NCBI GenBank assembly: GCA_030549335.1
Contig: CM060183.1
Location: forward strand, 24,688,552-24,752,551
Length of the DNA stretch: 64,000 bases
From: Pontederia crassipes
Taxonomy: Eukaryota; Streptophyta; Magnoliopsida; Commelinales; Pontederiaceae
Reading direction: 5' to 3'
Positions 23,534 to 39,111 of the stretch are shown in pieces. Position numbers and translations under genes: made by a program. The notes below the pieces were generated by a model. It had not been told where the DNA came from, did no database searches, and saw only the letters and a list, made by a program, of their open reading frames with translations. How positions within the stretch are numbered: position 1 is the stretch's first letter; each line of letters starts with the position of its first letter.

Positions 23534-24712
23534 ATTTATTAAAAGTTAATATGGTTCTATTAAAATATTTTATTTAATTGTATCAATCTTAGGCATGGGA
23601 TGCCATTTCTCACGGATATTTCATGTCGTTGTATTTGAATTCTATAGATAATTGATCAAACTAAGATGGAGTAGTTGCACATGAAATTTGTTGAAAGATT
23701 GTTAACTTTTGATGGCTAATACCGAAGAATATTTTGTTAGCTTTCCGCACGAAATTAGTTATTTTAATAAAATTAGTTATTTTATTATTATTATTCTCTA
23801 TTTTTATGTTGATATATCAAAATAAAAGAAAAGATAAATAGATAATATTGACACAAAAAGAGTTCAACTATTATGACCGTGAACGTTGAGAATGTTGTAA
23901 TTATACTGAAGCAAGTTTACATATTCTCTAGTTATAATCATAACAATAAATGTATTAGTTTTTTTTTGTAAAATGAAATTTGACTTTTATTTTGTCTTTG
24001 TTAATTTTGAATTGGTATGCGAAATATTATAGGAATATAAAATTTATAAATAAGATTAACTTGTATTATTTATGATATTTTATTAATTTTTCAAAATTAG
24101 GTTAAACTACATTTAAAAGTTGGCGCATAATTCATAAAATAAAATATAATATGTATTTCACATAAAACTGAGTTTATATTAGTAAATATAAAAAAGAATG
24201 CACATAATAATATATTTTTATTACCATAGAATAGCACATTTCAAAGAATAAATTTTAGCCATGGTCATCCAACTTAGGGAGTATTCCCATAAAGGTCATC
24301 CAACTTTATTTTGTAACACCAAGGTCATCGAACTTTAAAAATATTTTATCGGTCATCACGACCGGTTATAGTTAGTAAACTTGTTAAATGCTGACGTAGA
24401 TATTTACGTGGCACCATGTCAGTATTTTTTCTTTCATCCATGTCAGATTAAAAAAAATGTCACATCAGTATTTTTCTCTCTGTTCTGTCCAAACTTAATT
24501 GTGTATCTATATGGTCCTCTAACTTTTTAAAACTTTCATACATTCAACTTTCCAAATTTTCAATCGCGATCATTATTAAAAAGCTTAAAATAAATAAATA
24601 AAAATAAAAATTTTGAATGCACTTAAACTAACTCGGTACATTTTTTGGCACGACTCACTCGGATCGAGACGACCAAATTTTTAATGTGTATTAAATATAT
24701 AATATTTATGAT
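23534..24712. other. Intergenic region without a supported gene
   Basis: AT-rich. A GGTCATCCAACTT motif is repeated at 24263 and 24296, which resembles ends of some Mutator-like MITEs, but no matching far end was found. Confidence 0.4.
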
Positions 24713-25195
24713 AATTAATAATTTTTAATTAAGAAAATTAAAATTAAAATAATAACATACCAATTATATTTTTTGTCCTAAAATTTAAATAATAAAAAAA
24801 TATTATAATTAGAAAAATAAAAATATTTTTTCACGTGAGATTTTATCGGGGTCGAACTAAATCATGTAGGGTCGTCTAGAGGAGTGTTGGACATGACCCG
24901 ACATGCAACAGATTGTTGAGCCAAATTAATAATTATCATAATATTAAAAACTAAAATTATTAATTATCATAATATTATATAAAAATCGTATATGGCTCAA
25001 CAACCCGCTGGATGTTGGGTCGTGCCCAACACCCTACTGGATGATCCAGTACGATTTGGTTTAGCCCCTAACGAAATTTCACGCAATTTTTTTCTAATTA
25101 TAATATTTTTTATTATTTCAAAATTTACGGAAAAAATATAATCAATATGTTATTATTTTTAAATCAAGAGATTAATAAAAAAAGTTATATATAAT
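24713..25195. repeat. Long foldback with ~200-bp arms
   Basis: The left arm (about 24713-24950) and right arm (about 24965-25195) are imperfect inverted copies. Matching words include ATATTATAATTAGAAAAA, the GTGTTGG..GACCCGACAT block opposite ATGTTGGGTCGTGCCCAACAC, and TTGTTGAGCC next to the centre. The structure resembles a foldback MITE. A transcript through it would form a long hairpin and could feed small-RNA production. Family unknown. Confidence 0.7.
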
Positions 25196-25439
25196 GTCGT
25201 TATCTTTACACACAATCAAATATCATCTCATTTGCATACTTGTATGAAAAGTTATGTATGAAAGAGTAAATGTCTAAAATATTTATTTGAAATGGACAAC
25301 TTTGTATTTTGAATTTTGAATTAATATTTGAATATGATCTCATTAGATTTTAGATGAATGATAAATATTAATTTATAGAGAATTCTATTAACTTTCCCTA
25401 GAAAAAAATTATCTCATTTGGATAACTATGCAAAAAGTT

Positions 25440-26420
25440 ATGTTCAAAATAGTGCAAGGAGGTCGATCTGACGATCAAAGCACTGGTGCACCAGCCAAGC
25501 ACACCGATCGATCGGTCAACACAGAAAACATAGAAATAGACTAATTAAAGCCAACAAAATGTCAAGATGATGCAGGTCACATGCCCGATTGACTAGTCAA
25601 CACAAAAAATGCAAAAATTGATTGCAGAGGTCACCAATAGTCATATTTTCAGGCGGCTATGTGGAGCGATCGACCACTGGGATAGAGCGGTCGACCGGTC
25701 AGTGCGCAGAATGGAATATAATGGTCATATTTTGACCCAAAAAGTGGAAAACAAATTCCAACTTCTAATGGAGTTAAGAAAGCTATAAAAGAGTCCAAAA
25801 GGTGAAGAAATGACTATGACTTTCAAGGAAAAATGGGAAGAAAATTTGTGAAGTCCATTTGAGCTTTAAGTCGTAAATATTTTATTTCTTTCTTTATTAC
25901 TCTTGTATGAGGTTTCAAATTATAAATGAGAAATTATTAAGTGTTCTTATGATATTGTAATATTTATTTAGCTCATAAGTGAAAAAGAGGTAGAGCCTTA
26001 TCTCTTGAGAGAAAAAAACACGGGTGAAAACTTACGAGTGAGAGAGGTGTGTCTCACCTCTTCAAGTGGACAAAAGGAAAAAGTTATAAAGGATTTCTTC
26101 CTGCCCCGTTTGGAACGAAAGAAGAGTGTTAGTGAAATTTTCGACGGTCTCGAAGTCCAGAAGTCGGAGCAGGGACGTAGGTCGATGTACAGCTAAGCCT
26201 CGTCAACAAATCATCACGCATATTGTGATTGTCCTTCTCTCTCCTTCCTATTCTATTATGCATGTTATTGTGTTGGTTTAAAGTTTAACAAATCGATTTT
26301 AACATTTCGTGATGATTTTTGCAAAATTAATAATTTTGATTAAATACCAATTCACCCCCTCTTATTGTCTTGTGATCCTATATGTGCTTTGCACGCTTGC
26401 AACATAAAGCGAGAAAGAGG
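25440..26420 (+). mobile_element. Probable Ty1/copia LTR and leader fossil
   Basis: CGATCGATCGGTC and GCGGTCGACCGG words, a promoter-like AAGCTATAAAAGAG, a TTCTTATGATATTGTAAT region, and the leader ending AATTCACCCCCTCTTAT near 26345-26365 resemble the 5' LTR and untranslated leader of plant copia elements, where a C-rich CCCCCTCT stretch precedes the first gene. No gene follows. Limits are approximate; it is a fragment of an old element. Confidence 0.4.
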
Positions 26421-27420
26421 GGGAGGGAGTCTACGTGCGGACGGGCCTCCCCCTCCTCTCCTCTCTTCTCTATTGCCGGAGAAGGCACCCTCCTCCTCTC
26501 CTCTTCGACGCCATAGAGGAGAGGGGGAGTGGGCTGCCCCTCCCCCTAGTCCTTCAACTGTTTGAGCCCCGACCTCGGTGCTCATACGGCCGGAGGGGGT
26601 GATCCCCCTCTTTTTTTTTTGAAATTTTATATTATTACTTTAATGTTTTATTTTCTTAATCTAAAATGCTATGCTAGTAAAATGATCTGGAAACTCATTA
26701 TTTTATATCAGAGGGATAGTTGTTGAAATAAAGTAGTAGTTAAAAGGTAGTGCTAAAAAGACGCTAAAATTATAGGACATTAATTGTATTTCCCCGATTA
26801 CCCTATTACTAATTTAGATAAGTAAACAAGTAGAGGTCTTCCACGTGGAGATCGTACAACTTATCATCTAACTCAACTCAATACCAAGATAACAAACAAA
26901 AGTCTTTATAAGATCTGATCCGTAAAATCGAAAGTCGTCTTGATCTTCAATGAGTGAACTACCAAATATTTTAGAAGTTCAAGCTTTTTTTTTAACTCTA
27001 GCGCATAGAGTTGACAATGCCTCAGGTAAAAGATCATTAGCAATCTCACTTAGCTCCTGCTTCCAAGTGCAGATTTGACGTTAGGGATAATACTTTTAAG
27101 ATTGTTCACCTGATATTTTTAACTAAGCTACTCATTTCATCATTCGTCAAAAGTTGATTAATGTACAAACAAAACAATTAATCAATTTTGGACGAACGAT
27201 GAGCTCATATTGTGCTTTAGTCGAACCTAATAGTCATAAATTAAAACAATATTATGCTCTTTTGTTTTGGAAAGAAAAAAAATAGTTGACGCAAATATTA
27301 GACGAACACGCTAAAATGTATTCAAGGATAACGACGCACTTATTCACGACGATGATTGATATGCGTACATAACTCAGAAGCAACTTAAAAATGAATAAAA
27401 AAAGGATTAAGGTGTCGCCT
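26421..27420. other. Region without a supported gene
   Basis: A GC-rich purine/pyrimidine block at 26405-26610 has opposed G-rich and C-rich tracts (GAGGGGGAG and CTCCCCCT). No protein is recognisable there. The remainder is AT-rich and forms the 3' flank of the P450 gene. Confidence 0.4.
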
Positions 27421-29924
<2,504 letters not shown>

Positions 29925-29990
29925 GGCCGGGAAACTTAATTGGCCTCGACTTCTCTCTCCCCCTCTCGCACAATGGCAAAGAGCATAGTG

Positions 29991-29997
29991 TTTTATA
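29991..29997 (-). promoter_or_regulatory. TATA box of P450 gene A
   Basis: TATAAAA on the minus strand, 67-73 bp upstream of the start codon, at normal distance for a plant core promoter with a short leader. The leader is CT/GA-rich. Confidence 0.6.
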
Positions 29998-29999
29998 GG

Positions 30000-30222
30000 A
30001 CAAACTGCATGGCATGTTTTAACTTTTTAACTATGCTTCTTTACTACATTTTCTCGTTTTGTAAATTATTTTAATGTTTTGTTGGCTTCTCCATGTTTGT
30101 CATAATAGAATTGAAATAAAAACAAAAGCGGACATCCGGTACAAGTGAACATGATCAGCAATGCAATGTTGGTTCATATCGACATCTATCTTGGCATATT
30201 TGTAAAATAAATAAATAAATAA

Positions 30223-30263
<41 letters not shown>

Positions 30264-30851
30264 GAGGCTTCCATCTGTCGTCGTGGAAGCAGCCACTTGG
30301 AAAGTTATTATTATTGCCCCTGCTCCCATGCAAGCCACTTGGAAAGTGTTACTATTAGTTTATTACCCTGCGCATAAGGGCTGAGCGATACAATTAGCTT
30401 ATCCATACAATATATTTTTAGGGTCGTGTCTGGAATAGAATTTGTCGACGAGAAATAAGATAGATAAATGTGATAAGAAAAAAGTAGACGTGACGAAAGC
30501 ATATAAATAATAACAAGAGAGTAAAGAAATAATAAAATGCAAAAAGAAGACATATGAGAAGGAAATATCGAATGGTTTCAAGTTTTCACTTTTGATATTA
30601 TTCAGATAATATCAAAGATAACCAAAATACATTTTAAAACAATAAAAAAAGACTCGAACATCCATTTGTGACCACCACGGGACACCATGACCATGAGTGC
30701 CATTTCCACTAAATAGCGTTAGTATAAGTACTATTAAATATGTAGGGATGAACCTTTTAATATTTTATTTGGGATTGCCCGTCGTCTCCGGTCTCTAGTG
30801 TAGGGAAGTGCATGTATGCAAGCGTTAATATGTAGGAAAGTATGTATGAAC

Positions 30852-30856
<5 letters not shown>
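30000..30856. other. Upstream flank of P450 gene A with short microsatellites
   Basis: Contains an AAATAAAT run followed by a TA run (about 30207-30260) and two copies of AGCCACTTGGAAAGT (30291 and 30333). No gene was recognised. This is the divergent side of the P450 gene and may hold its promoter. Confidence 0.45.

Positions 30857-30927
<71 letters not shown>
30857..30927. repeat. (TA)n microsatellite, left of the large CACTA element
   Basis: About 35 TA units. A second TA run continues on the other side of the CACTA element (40494-40519), so the element appears to have landed inside one microsatellite. Confidence 0.9.
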
Positions 30928-30930
<3 letters not shown>

Positions 30931-31699
30931 AAAAAGTCGGATTTTCGACGGTTCGATATCCGTCTGAAATACCAACGGTTTTTTCGGCGGATCAATTAAA
31001 CCGTCAAAATTTTCATCGGATACTTTTCGACGGTTCTCGCCGTCTAAACTTTCGACGGTCCAAAATTCGTCGAAAGCTTCCGTCGAAAATCTTATTTTTT
31101 TGACGGTTTACCTATCCGTCGAAACTTCCAACGGTCTTAGCCGTCGAAATATTTCAACGTTGGTAGCGTATTATTATTTTAATTTTTGACGATTTTGACC
31201 GTCGATATTTGTGACGTTCTACGCAACCGTCGATATTTCGACGGTCGAAGTCGTCGGAACGTTATGAGATTTTTATTAATTAAACTATCCAACTCTGTTC
31301 AGTTGGAATATTTAAAATATTATATATATCGACGGTTGAAACCGTCAAAAGTTTCGACGGTTTAAGAAATCGTCAAAAGTTACGACGGATTTTACAGCGG
31401 GTTCAAGCCGTCGAAATTAGAATTAATATTATATTATATTTACCTATGTTCCGACGGTTACAACCATCACAAAATGCCTATATAAATACTCGACCCCACT
31501 GGCACTTTTCCCCTTTTCGCTCCCGCATATCGTCGACCGGCCGCATTTCATCTGCATTTCGTCGAAATTGGAACCGCCCTCCGCATTTCGTCCGGCCGAC
31601 ACGCATTGCCGTCCCTCGCCGCCGCCCGAAGGTTCCGCCGCCAGGTCGCATTTTGTCCGCCGCAGGTAGGCTCCGATCCCCGCCCTCCTTACTCTCTCC

Positions 31700-32043
31700 G
31701 ACGGCCAGATCCGGCCAACCTCTGGCCGCGGCGGCCGGATCCGGCCGCCCTCCGCGCGCGATGGCCAGATCTGGCCCCCCTCCCCGCGCGGCGGCCAGAT
31801 CCGGCCGCCCTCCGCGCGCGGCGGCCAGATCCGGCCGCCCTCCGCGCGCGGCGGCCATATCCAGCCGCCCTTCGCATGCGACGGCCAGATCCGGCCGCCC
31901 TCCGCGTGCGACGGCCAGATCCGGCCGCCTTTAATTCGCACGGCGGCCATATCCGGCCGCCCTCCGCGTGCGGCGGCCATATCCGGCCGCCCTTCGCGCG
32001 CGGCGGCCATATCCAGCCACCTTCCGCGCGCGGCGGCCAGACC
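31700..32043. repeat. ~30-bp GC-rich tandem repeat (about 11 units)
   Basis: The unit is of the form GCGGCCAGATCCGGCCGCCC plus a short GC-rich spacer; most units are 30 bp. Because 30 is a multiple of three, long open frames appear on both strands. They have no recognisable domain and I treat them as by-products of the repeat. The block sits between the subterminal array and the transposase gene, as does a similar block in the mini CACTA element. Confidence 0.9.
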
Positions 32044-33425
32044 CATTGTTCAATATTTTTTTTTGCCAAATTCCCATTGTTCAATAACTTTGATTGAATT
32101 TTTCCAATAAAAAACATGATTGTATATCATCTATATTCGTACATGCTACATATCTCTTCGATCATCAAGCGAAGTAGGACATTAATAAATCGGTCATGTC
32201 GTTAGACCTCCTACACCGACTAAATAACTCGTTAATTGTATATGATAGGAAAAAAATATTGATTTTGTCATATTTATTAATAATATATAGTTACCTATAA
32301 ATTAGTCAGCTCTATAATGCAACATCGTTGTTTGTTTCTCGATTGTATAAATTAGTTTGCCGATTTGAATTCGAAACATTTTTTAAGTGAAGGGGAACCG
32401 CTTACGACTCCACACCACAACATATGTGATAGAGTAAGTTCTGCATTGATGCACCTACAGGGCCAAGTTGTCCAATTATTGTGCATAAGAACGCAATTCG
32501 GTACAGTGTGATGTTGAAATCATTCAGTCCACAAGTAGTTTTAAAGATGCTGAATAGCAAATATTGTTGTTGATTGTTAACTCAACCAATTAGCGATACT
32601 TGGTTGACTTAGCTATGGAGGATCCGCATTATATTCCACAAAAAAAGTCATCTATTTCTTTCAATATTGGCCCACGGAAGGCTATTGACTAAACATAGAT
32701 TGTTAGCTTTTGGTTGTCTACTAATACATCTTGCTCCCTTGGTGTTTTGACTGCGGAAAGCAAACTGCCAACTTCTTTAATTATCTCTGCACCTTTGGCT
32801 CTCAAATTTGAAAGACTTTCCTGCCAATTTCAATTTCATTTTGTGGCCTCAAGGGATTGATGAATTAGGGAGAGGCAGCAGTAAGATCCCCCTATCTAGA
32901 AACAACATATTAGTCTTCTTTTCCTGTTGTTTGTGGGAAATATGGAAAGCGAGAAATAATGTTCATCTTAACCTTCTTTACCTATTGCTTGAGGATTTAT
33001 AGATTTGGAGCTATTTTCACACAACTAACTTAAAAGAATAAATCAAATTTAGTAGGCAGTTTATATCAAAATTGATAGAGTTGGGGTGGAGTAGTAGCGG
33101 CTAATTCTTGCTTAAGTAGAGTTCTCGAATTCGAGTCTATGTGAATGTAAAAAATTCTTGTTGGGATCCTCACCTGTCATTGTTAGACACGCGACCCGAT
33201 GCAATCTTACCAGATTTGTATAGATCTATTGTCCTGCAGAGTCCACCTAATGCTGCACCTTTGACTTCAAATTTGTAATCTTGTATGTGTGTAAGGTTTT
33301 CATATCATCAGCCGCAACATCTTACATACATATATATAAATATGTACATGTATGTATATATTTTCTACTTTGTTTGTCTCTTTCCTTCTAATTTTTTTCT
33401 AAAGAAATTATTTAATGTAGACATT

Positions 33426-36400
33426 ATGTCATACTTGAACGATCGTCGATGGATGTACAATAGAAATAATCCTGGTCGTAGAGGCTTGACACAAGAATTC
33501 ATCGATGACGTTGACTATTATGTTACCGTGGCTTGTCAATCTTTACAACATCAGCGGGAGGGAACAATTAGGTGTCCTTGTTTGAAATGTTCTAGCACAA
33601 AGTTACAGACGATAGAGACTGTCAAAGTTCACTTATATAGAAAGGGTTTCAAACCCAATTATTGGCAATGGGATGATTTAGGCGAAGGTGCGCCTTCGAC
33701 AAGCGTTCCAAATCCATGTCTTCATTTTGTCGATCCTGAACCAACATTTACTTCAGTCAATGAACAATTAGTTTATGACACAACTGCAACTGAGTATGAC
33801 AATATTAGATTTGAGCAGAATGAAGAGGCATCAAATCCAGAAGCAAGAGATTTTTATGACTTACTAAACGCATCGAGCCAACCCTTATGGCCTGGGTGTG
33901 AAAGTCATTCGGAACTATCACTTGCTGTTAGATTGTTGAATCTGAAAGCTGACCACAACATTTCACAAGCATGTTTTGATGCATTTCTAGATATTTTAAA
34001 AGAGGTCACACCAACTGGGGCTCGTATTCCTAAAAATTTTTATAGGACAAAAAGATTGGTCAGTAAACTTGGTCTTGGCTCAACTAAAATAGATTGTTGT
34101 CGTGATGGTTGTATGTTATATTACGGCGAAGACATCAATCTAAATGAATGCAAATTTTGTGGGGCCGAACGATATAGAGTGACTAACAAGTCTCAAGTCG
34201 CTATGAAAAGAATGTATTATTTGCCTCTTATTCCAAGGCTTAAAAGACTATACTCGTCTATAGGGTCAGCATCGCAAATGAAGTGGCATGCACAACATAA
34301 TACTTCTGAAGGTGTCATGCTTCATCCATCGGATGGTGAAGCGTGGAAACATTTTGATCGTAAGCATCCTGATTTTGCTAGGGACGAAAGGAACATAAGG
34401 CTCGGATTATGCGCATATGATTTTACACCATATGGTCAGACTTCAGTTCCTTATTCATGTTGGCCGGTCATAATAACACCTTATAATTTGCCACCTGGGA
34501 TTTGTATGTCCGCACCTTATATATTTTTGACATGCATTATTCCTGGTCCTCAGAGTCCTAAACAAAGGATAGACGTGTATTTACAGCCTCTAATAGATGA
34601 GCTAAAAGAATTGTGGGATGGTGTCGTCGCTTATGATGTGTCGACCAAACAAAATTGCACATTGATAGCTGCCTTATTGTGGACCATTAATGACTTTCCA
34701 GCCTACGGGATGTTGTCTGGTTGGATGACCGTAGGGAAGTTAGCTTGTCCATCTTGCATGAACACTCAAATACGTTCACTTTGAGAAATGAGGGTAAAAA
34801 TAGTTGGTTTGATTGCCATAAACGGTTTCTTACAACTGATCATGGCTACAGAAATAATCGAAATGCATTTCGACGGAATAGAATTGTAGAAGACATGCCT
34901 CCGGTCAGACGCTCATAAGCTCAATTACGTCGCATTGTCAATGCTTTATGCAGAATTGTCGACGACCCAAATGTGACATACAATGAGTATGGTGTTTGTC
35001 ATAACTGGACCAAACGAAGTATATTCTAGGATTTACCTTATTGGTCTGATTGTTTGATACGTCATAACTTGGACGTCATGCACATTGAGAGAAATGTGTT
35101 TGAAAATGTATTCAACACCGTAATGGACATTAAGGACAAAACAAAGGACAACATAAAGGCGAGACTAGATTTGAAGGAGTACTGTTGAAGACCAGAGTTG
35201 CACTTAGTGACTTTACCTAACGAAAGATTATCTAAACCAAAAGCAAGTTATGTTCTCACTAAGGAGCAGAAGACTCAAGTGTGTCGCTGGATCCAAGAGC
35301 TGAGAATGCCGGATGGTTATGCATCAAATCTGACTCGATGTGTGGACATGAATAACTTGCGTTTGTTTGACATGAAAAGTCACGACTGCCACATATTCAT
35401 GGAAACTTTGCTTCCTACTGCTTTTTCTTCACTCCCGGACAAGATTTGGAAGTCGATAACGAAGTTGAGTCAATTCTTCAAAGAATTGTGTTCTACAACA
35501 TTAACGATGAAAATATGACCCAATTGGAACGTAATATTCCGATAATATTATGTAAGTTGGAACGAATATTTCTACCGGGATTCTTTGATTCCATGGAGCA
35601 CTTACCTATTCATCTGCCATACGAGGCAAGGGTAGGTGGACCAGTACAATATAGGTGGATGTATCCTTTTGAAAGATATCTCAATCGAATAAAAATGACG
35701 ATTAAGAACAAAGCACGTGTCAAAGGATCCATATGTGAAGCGTATATGATTCAGAAGATTTCATACTTCTGTTCTTACTACTTCGAGTCCCATGTTAAGT
35801 GTGCGAGGATCAGAGTCCATCGAAACGATGGAGTTCCAGAAGAACAGTTTGATGTGGCATCTTTGTCGCTCTTCAATCAATTAGGATGACATTTTGGGAA
35901 GCCAAGGAGTAGATGGCTCAGTGATGCAGAATTCAAGTCTGCCACGAATCATGTCCTTCTAAACACGCCGGAGGTGCAAGGCTACATTAAGTAAGTTTAA
36001 TATCCATGCGTACTTTTCTTTAACGTCTTCCCAAACAATATTTTGATTTAGCCATCACTTTGTATGTAGTACTTTCTTGCAATACTACAATGTCCCTGAA
36101 GAACATGTACAAGATAGAATCGAGAATGACTTCGCACCGTGGTTTAAGGAACAGGTAATTCTCAAAATATTCTAAACAATTTGATGTCTTCAACGCCTAC
36201 TATACTCATTTATTTTCATATTAGGTTCTCAGTACCAGCACGGCGTCTGGTCTCCATGATTTGGCATGGGGACCGGCTCGAGAGGTGAAAAGTTGGCCGG
36301 TGTATTTTGTGAATGGTTATAAGTTTCACACTGAAACTTGATCGATCGGGAAGAAAACCGTGAACAGTGGAGTATGTGTCGTGGGATTCACGGATGGAGA

Positions 36401-36935
36401 AAATGAGCGTGACTACTACGGTGTTCTCAAGGATATTATTCAGCTGCAATATACTGGAGGTAATAAAGTCACATTATTTGAGTGTAATTGGTTTGATCCA
36501 AAGGAAAGGAAAGGGATGCGAGTTCACAAAGATTTCAAAATAGTTGAAATACGTCACAATAGGTGTTATGATCATTTTGATTCTTTCATTATTCCGTCTT
36601 CTACAAGACAAGTATATTATGTGCCATATCCGAAGAAGACCAGGGACAAAGCACAATGGTGGGTTGTAATAAAGACGAAAGCAAGAAGCATGATAGAAGT
36701 TGATGGTGCATTGCAATGCGCCTTTCAAGATGACTCGCAGACTTTTGTGGCCCCTATTGTCGACACTGAATTAGTCGATGATCTACAGGATTCGGAACAC
36801 GTATTTGAAGACTTCGATAACGTCGACATACAAAATGATGAAAATGGCTCGGACGAAGATGAATTTGAAACTACGACGACTTCTGATGATGATGATGATG
36901 GGTACCAATCATGTGAAAACTCAGATGATGAGTAA
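33426..36935 (+). pseudogene. CACTA TNPD-type transposase, degenerate
   Basis: It would catalyse excision and insertion. The first domain (from MSYLNDRRWMYNRN at 33426) is the transposase-associated domain with its C..C..H-type cluster (IRCPCLKC, then VKVHLYRKGF). The transposase_21 core follows (LYYGEDINLNECKFCGA, MKWHAQH, then PDFARDERNIRLGLC) and ends at 34784 with a frame change to the FTLRNEGKNSWFDCHKRF frame. Downstream come the DUF4218 region (about 35200-35790, PFERYLNRIK) and the DUF4216 region (from about 36360, CNWFDPKERKGMRVH), then an acidic tail. In-frame stops include TAG at 35027-35029 (Trp expected before LPYW), TGA at 35887-35889 and TGA at 36339-36341 (Trp expected before SIGKKT). 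Domain order is standard for plant CACTA transposases. Not functional as it stands. Confidence 0.9.
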
Positions 36936-37082
36936 TAGTATTATTACTTGTCGTCATGAATTATCATTTTTTTATACCTTACGACTAGGATATTTTATTA
37001 CGACTGTTGTCATCTTATGAATTATTCATTTACGACTCATTTTCATTTTGTTTGAGGCAATAGTTTGTTTGAGGCGTTAGCG

Positions 37083-39111
37083 ATGCATGTGGATAAACAA
37101 TCGGATCGACGGATGCCTGACGCGGACGATGCATTCTTATATTCACTACCATCTCGTGAGTGTTTGAAATAATGATCAGAAGAATTTTATGCAAAAGCTT
37201 ATTCGAATTAATTTGTTTATTTTTTATAAGCACCTCCGGATATTAGGAATTGGTTCTCGAGTTATACGTACAATTCCGTTCCTCAAGATGCAACACAAGA
37301 CGTAGCCGAACATAGTCAGGTCGATACATTGTGACATTTGAATTTTTTATCAATTGTGAATTTGACTTGGAATAAATTTTGTACTATGCAGATGTATCGA
37401 TTTGTTAAAAGTAAAAACAAAGGAAAGGAGTCAGTCGTCCCTAGAGCTCTCAGTACTCCGTCGGCTTCTATATCAGTAACGGACATTCGCATAACAGAGC
37501 GTTCTTCTCCTCCGTCGGCTCCTAGATCAGCCACGGGCATTCACATAATAGAACGTTCTTCTCCTCCGCCGGGTCCTTCCTCTCATGCTGATATTGCGGA
37601 CTTGGATACACAATTGCCACAACAACCCGTCAGAGCTCGTTGTTCCGTGGAAGGCTCAGACCAGGCTTCGTCAAATCGTGTTTACAAAGCATACGTGCAG
37701 CCAGATGAGAATTTAGGATAAGTGTTATTTTATGTATATCGAATCCTTATTCATGCTTTCATTCAGCCATGACATTTTATAATTCTGTGTCCTTCCAGGT
37801 TTGTACTGTCGAAACCAGTGACTGCGGTAGTTACTAAAGAGTTGCGACATAGGTATACTGAAGCGTGACTTACATGGAGGGAAGTTCCTTATGCCACGAG
37901 ACAGATGCTTTTAAATGAATTTCAGGTATCATTAGAAGCCAACATGATCATTAAAAATTTTCTTCGTAATACATTAATTATTTTTAAACACATACAGGCT
38001 GATGTGTGCTGGGAGCCCGAGCATACGGAAAAAATGTAGAAGGCTTTTAACTCTCGGTGCTCGAAGAGATTGTCCGCGATGCTTTTTGAAGCTCGAGCTG
38101 ACGGAGAATGATCCAATTGGATCCCCGAGGCCGTTTGGATCGATTTGCTAGGAAAGTGGTCCATCGAGGAGTACAAATTGAAATGCGAAAAAGCAAAAAC
38201 CAGTCGAGAGTCCGACCAGGGAGCGTGCTTGCATTCGGGCGGATGTGTATCCACGAGTACGATTGCTAAGAAAATGATAAGGTCTTTCTCCGAACTCAGG
38301 ACGAAATATTATACTTTAAGAAAATGGTAAGTGTCGAGAGAATATTATACTTTAAATTACAAAATTTAAAATATTATCTCATTGCAGGAGAAAGAGACGG
38401 GTAGACCACCTACTCAGGACGAAATATTTCTCCGAACTCATCAGAAGAAGAACAAAGAATGGGTTTCGAATTATGCCCGGGAGACATATGTATGTAAATT
38501 TTTGTGCCTTTATTTTTTTTCTAAATTGCAAGTTAATAGTTAATTAACAAAACTTTGAAGTCGATCACCTAGTCATCGTTTGTAGTTAATTATTTTTGCC
38601 GCTTCTTTGTATTTTCTTTATATTTCAGGAGTCTTATAAAACAAAAGAAGTTGATCATATTACGCAAGCCACGCAGGAGGGGACCACACCGTTGACCCCA
38701 AGACAACTTTGGACGGATCACGTCGGCATGAAGAAGGGTCGCATTTACGGCCTTGGATCTTCTGTGAGTGACACAAATATTGGATATGGTCGACGAACTA
38801 CTTCAAGTTCATCTCCTTCTGGTATACAAGAAATTGTGGATCAGGTGACCATCAAGATTAGGGAAGAGATCAGAAAGGAATTCGAAGAACGTGAACGTCG
38901 TAACATGCTTGAAATGAAGAAAATGATGCGTGCCTTCATGCGTGGCGAATTGAACGACGAAGACGCCGAGGTAGATTCATTATACATAATTATTTTTGGA
39001 ATTTGCTTTAATCTGTAGATTCATTATACTCATTAGATTCATATACACTTTGACATCAACATGGGTACTAACTTAGATTTTACTCTTCATCCCTTTCAGT
39101 TAGATATGTAG
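37083..39111 (+). pseudogene. CACTA TNPA-type gene (plant transposase 24 family), degenerate
   Basis: The second gene of the element, whose product in En/Spm binds the subterminal repeats. A short first exon (MHVDKQSDRRMPDADDAF) leads over introns to a serine/proline-rich part (37390-37710). Then comes the conserved core: LTWREVPYATRQM, IDLLGKWSIEEYKLKCEKAK, SQGACLHSGG-like sequence (here SDQGACLHSGG) and PPTQDEIFLRTH. A coiled-coil tail ends the protein (IREEIRKEFEERERRNMLEM). Premature stops at 37866-37868, 38037-38039 and 38109-38111 each fall where a Trp is expected. The last exon is short, with a stop at 39109-39111. A host of CGACGG sites at both element ends would be its targets. Confidence 0.8.

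Noticed and set aside
24255-24460. GGTCATCCAACTT-type Mutator MITE end
   Set aside because: No opposite end or target duplication was seen within a reasonable distance.
31444-32117. Long open frames on both strands (up to 200 codons) with repeated short motifs
   Set aside because: They follow the 30-bp GC-rich repeat, whose unit length is a multiple of three, and appear in several frames at once; no domain is recognisable.
33070-33250. Possible tRNA-derived SINE with a B-box-like GTTCTCGAATTCGAG
   Set aside because: No convincing A box, tail or target duplication could be identified.
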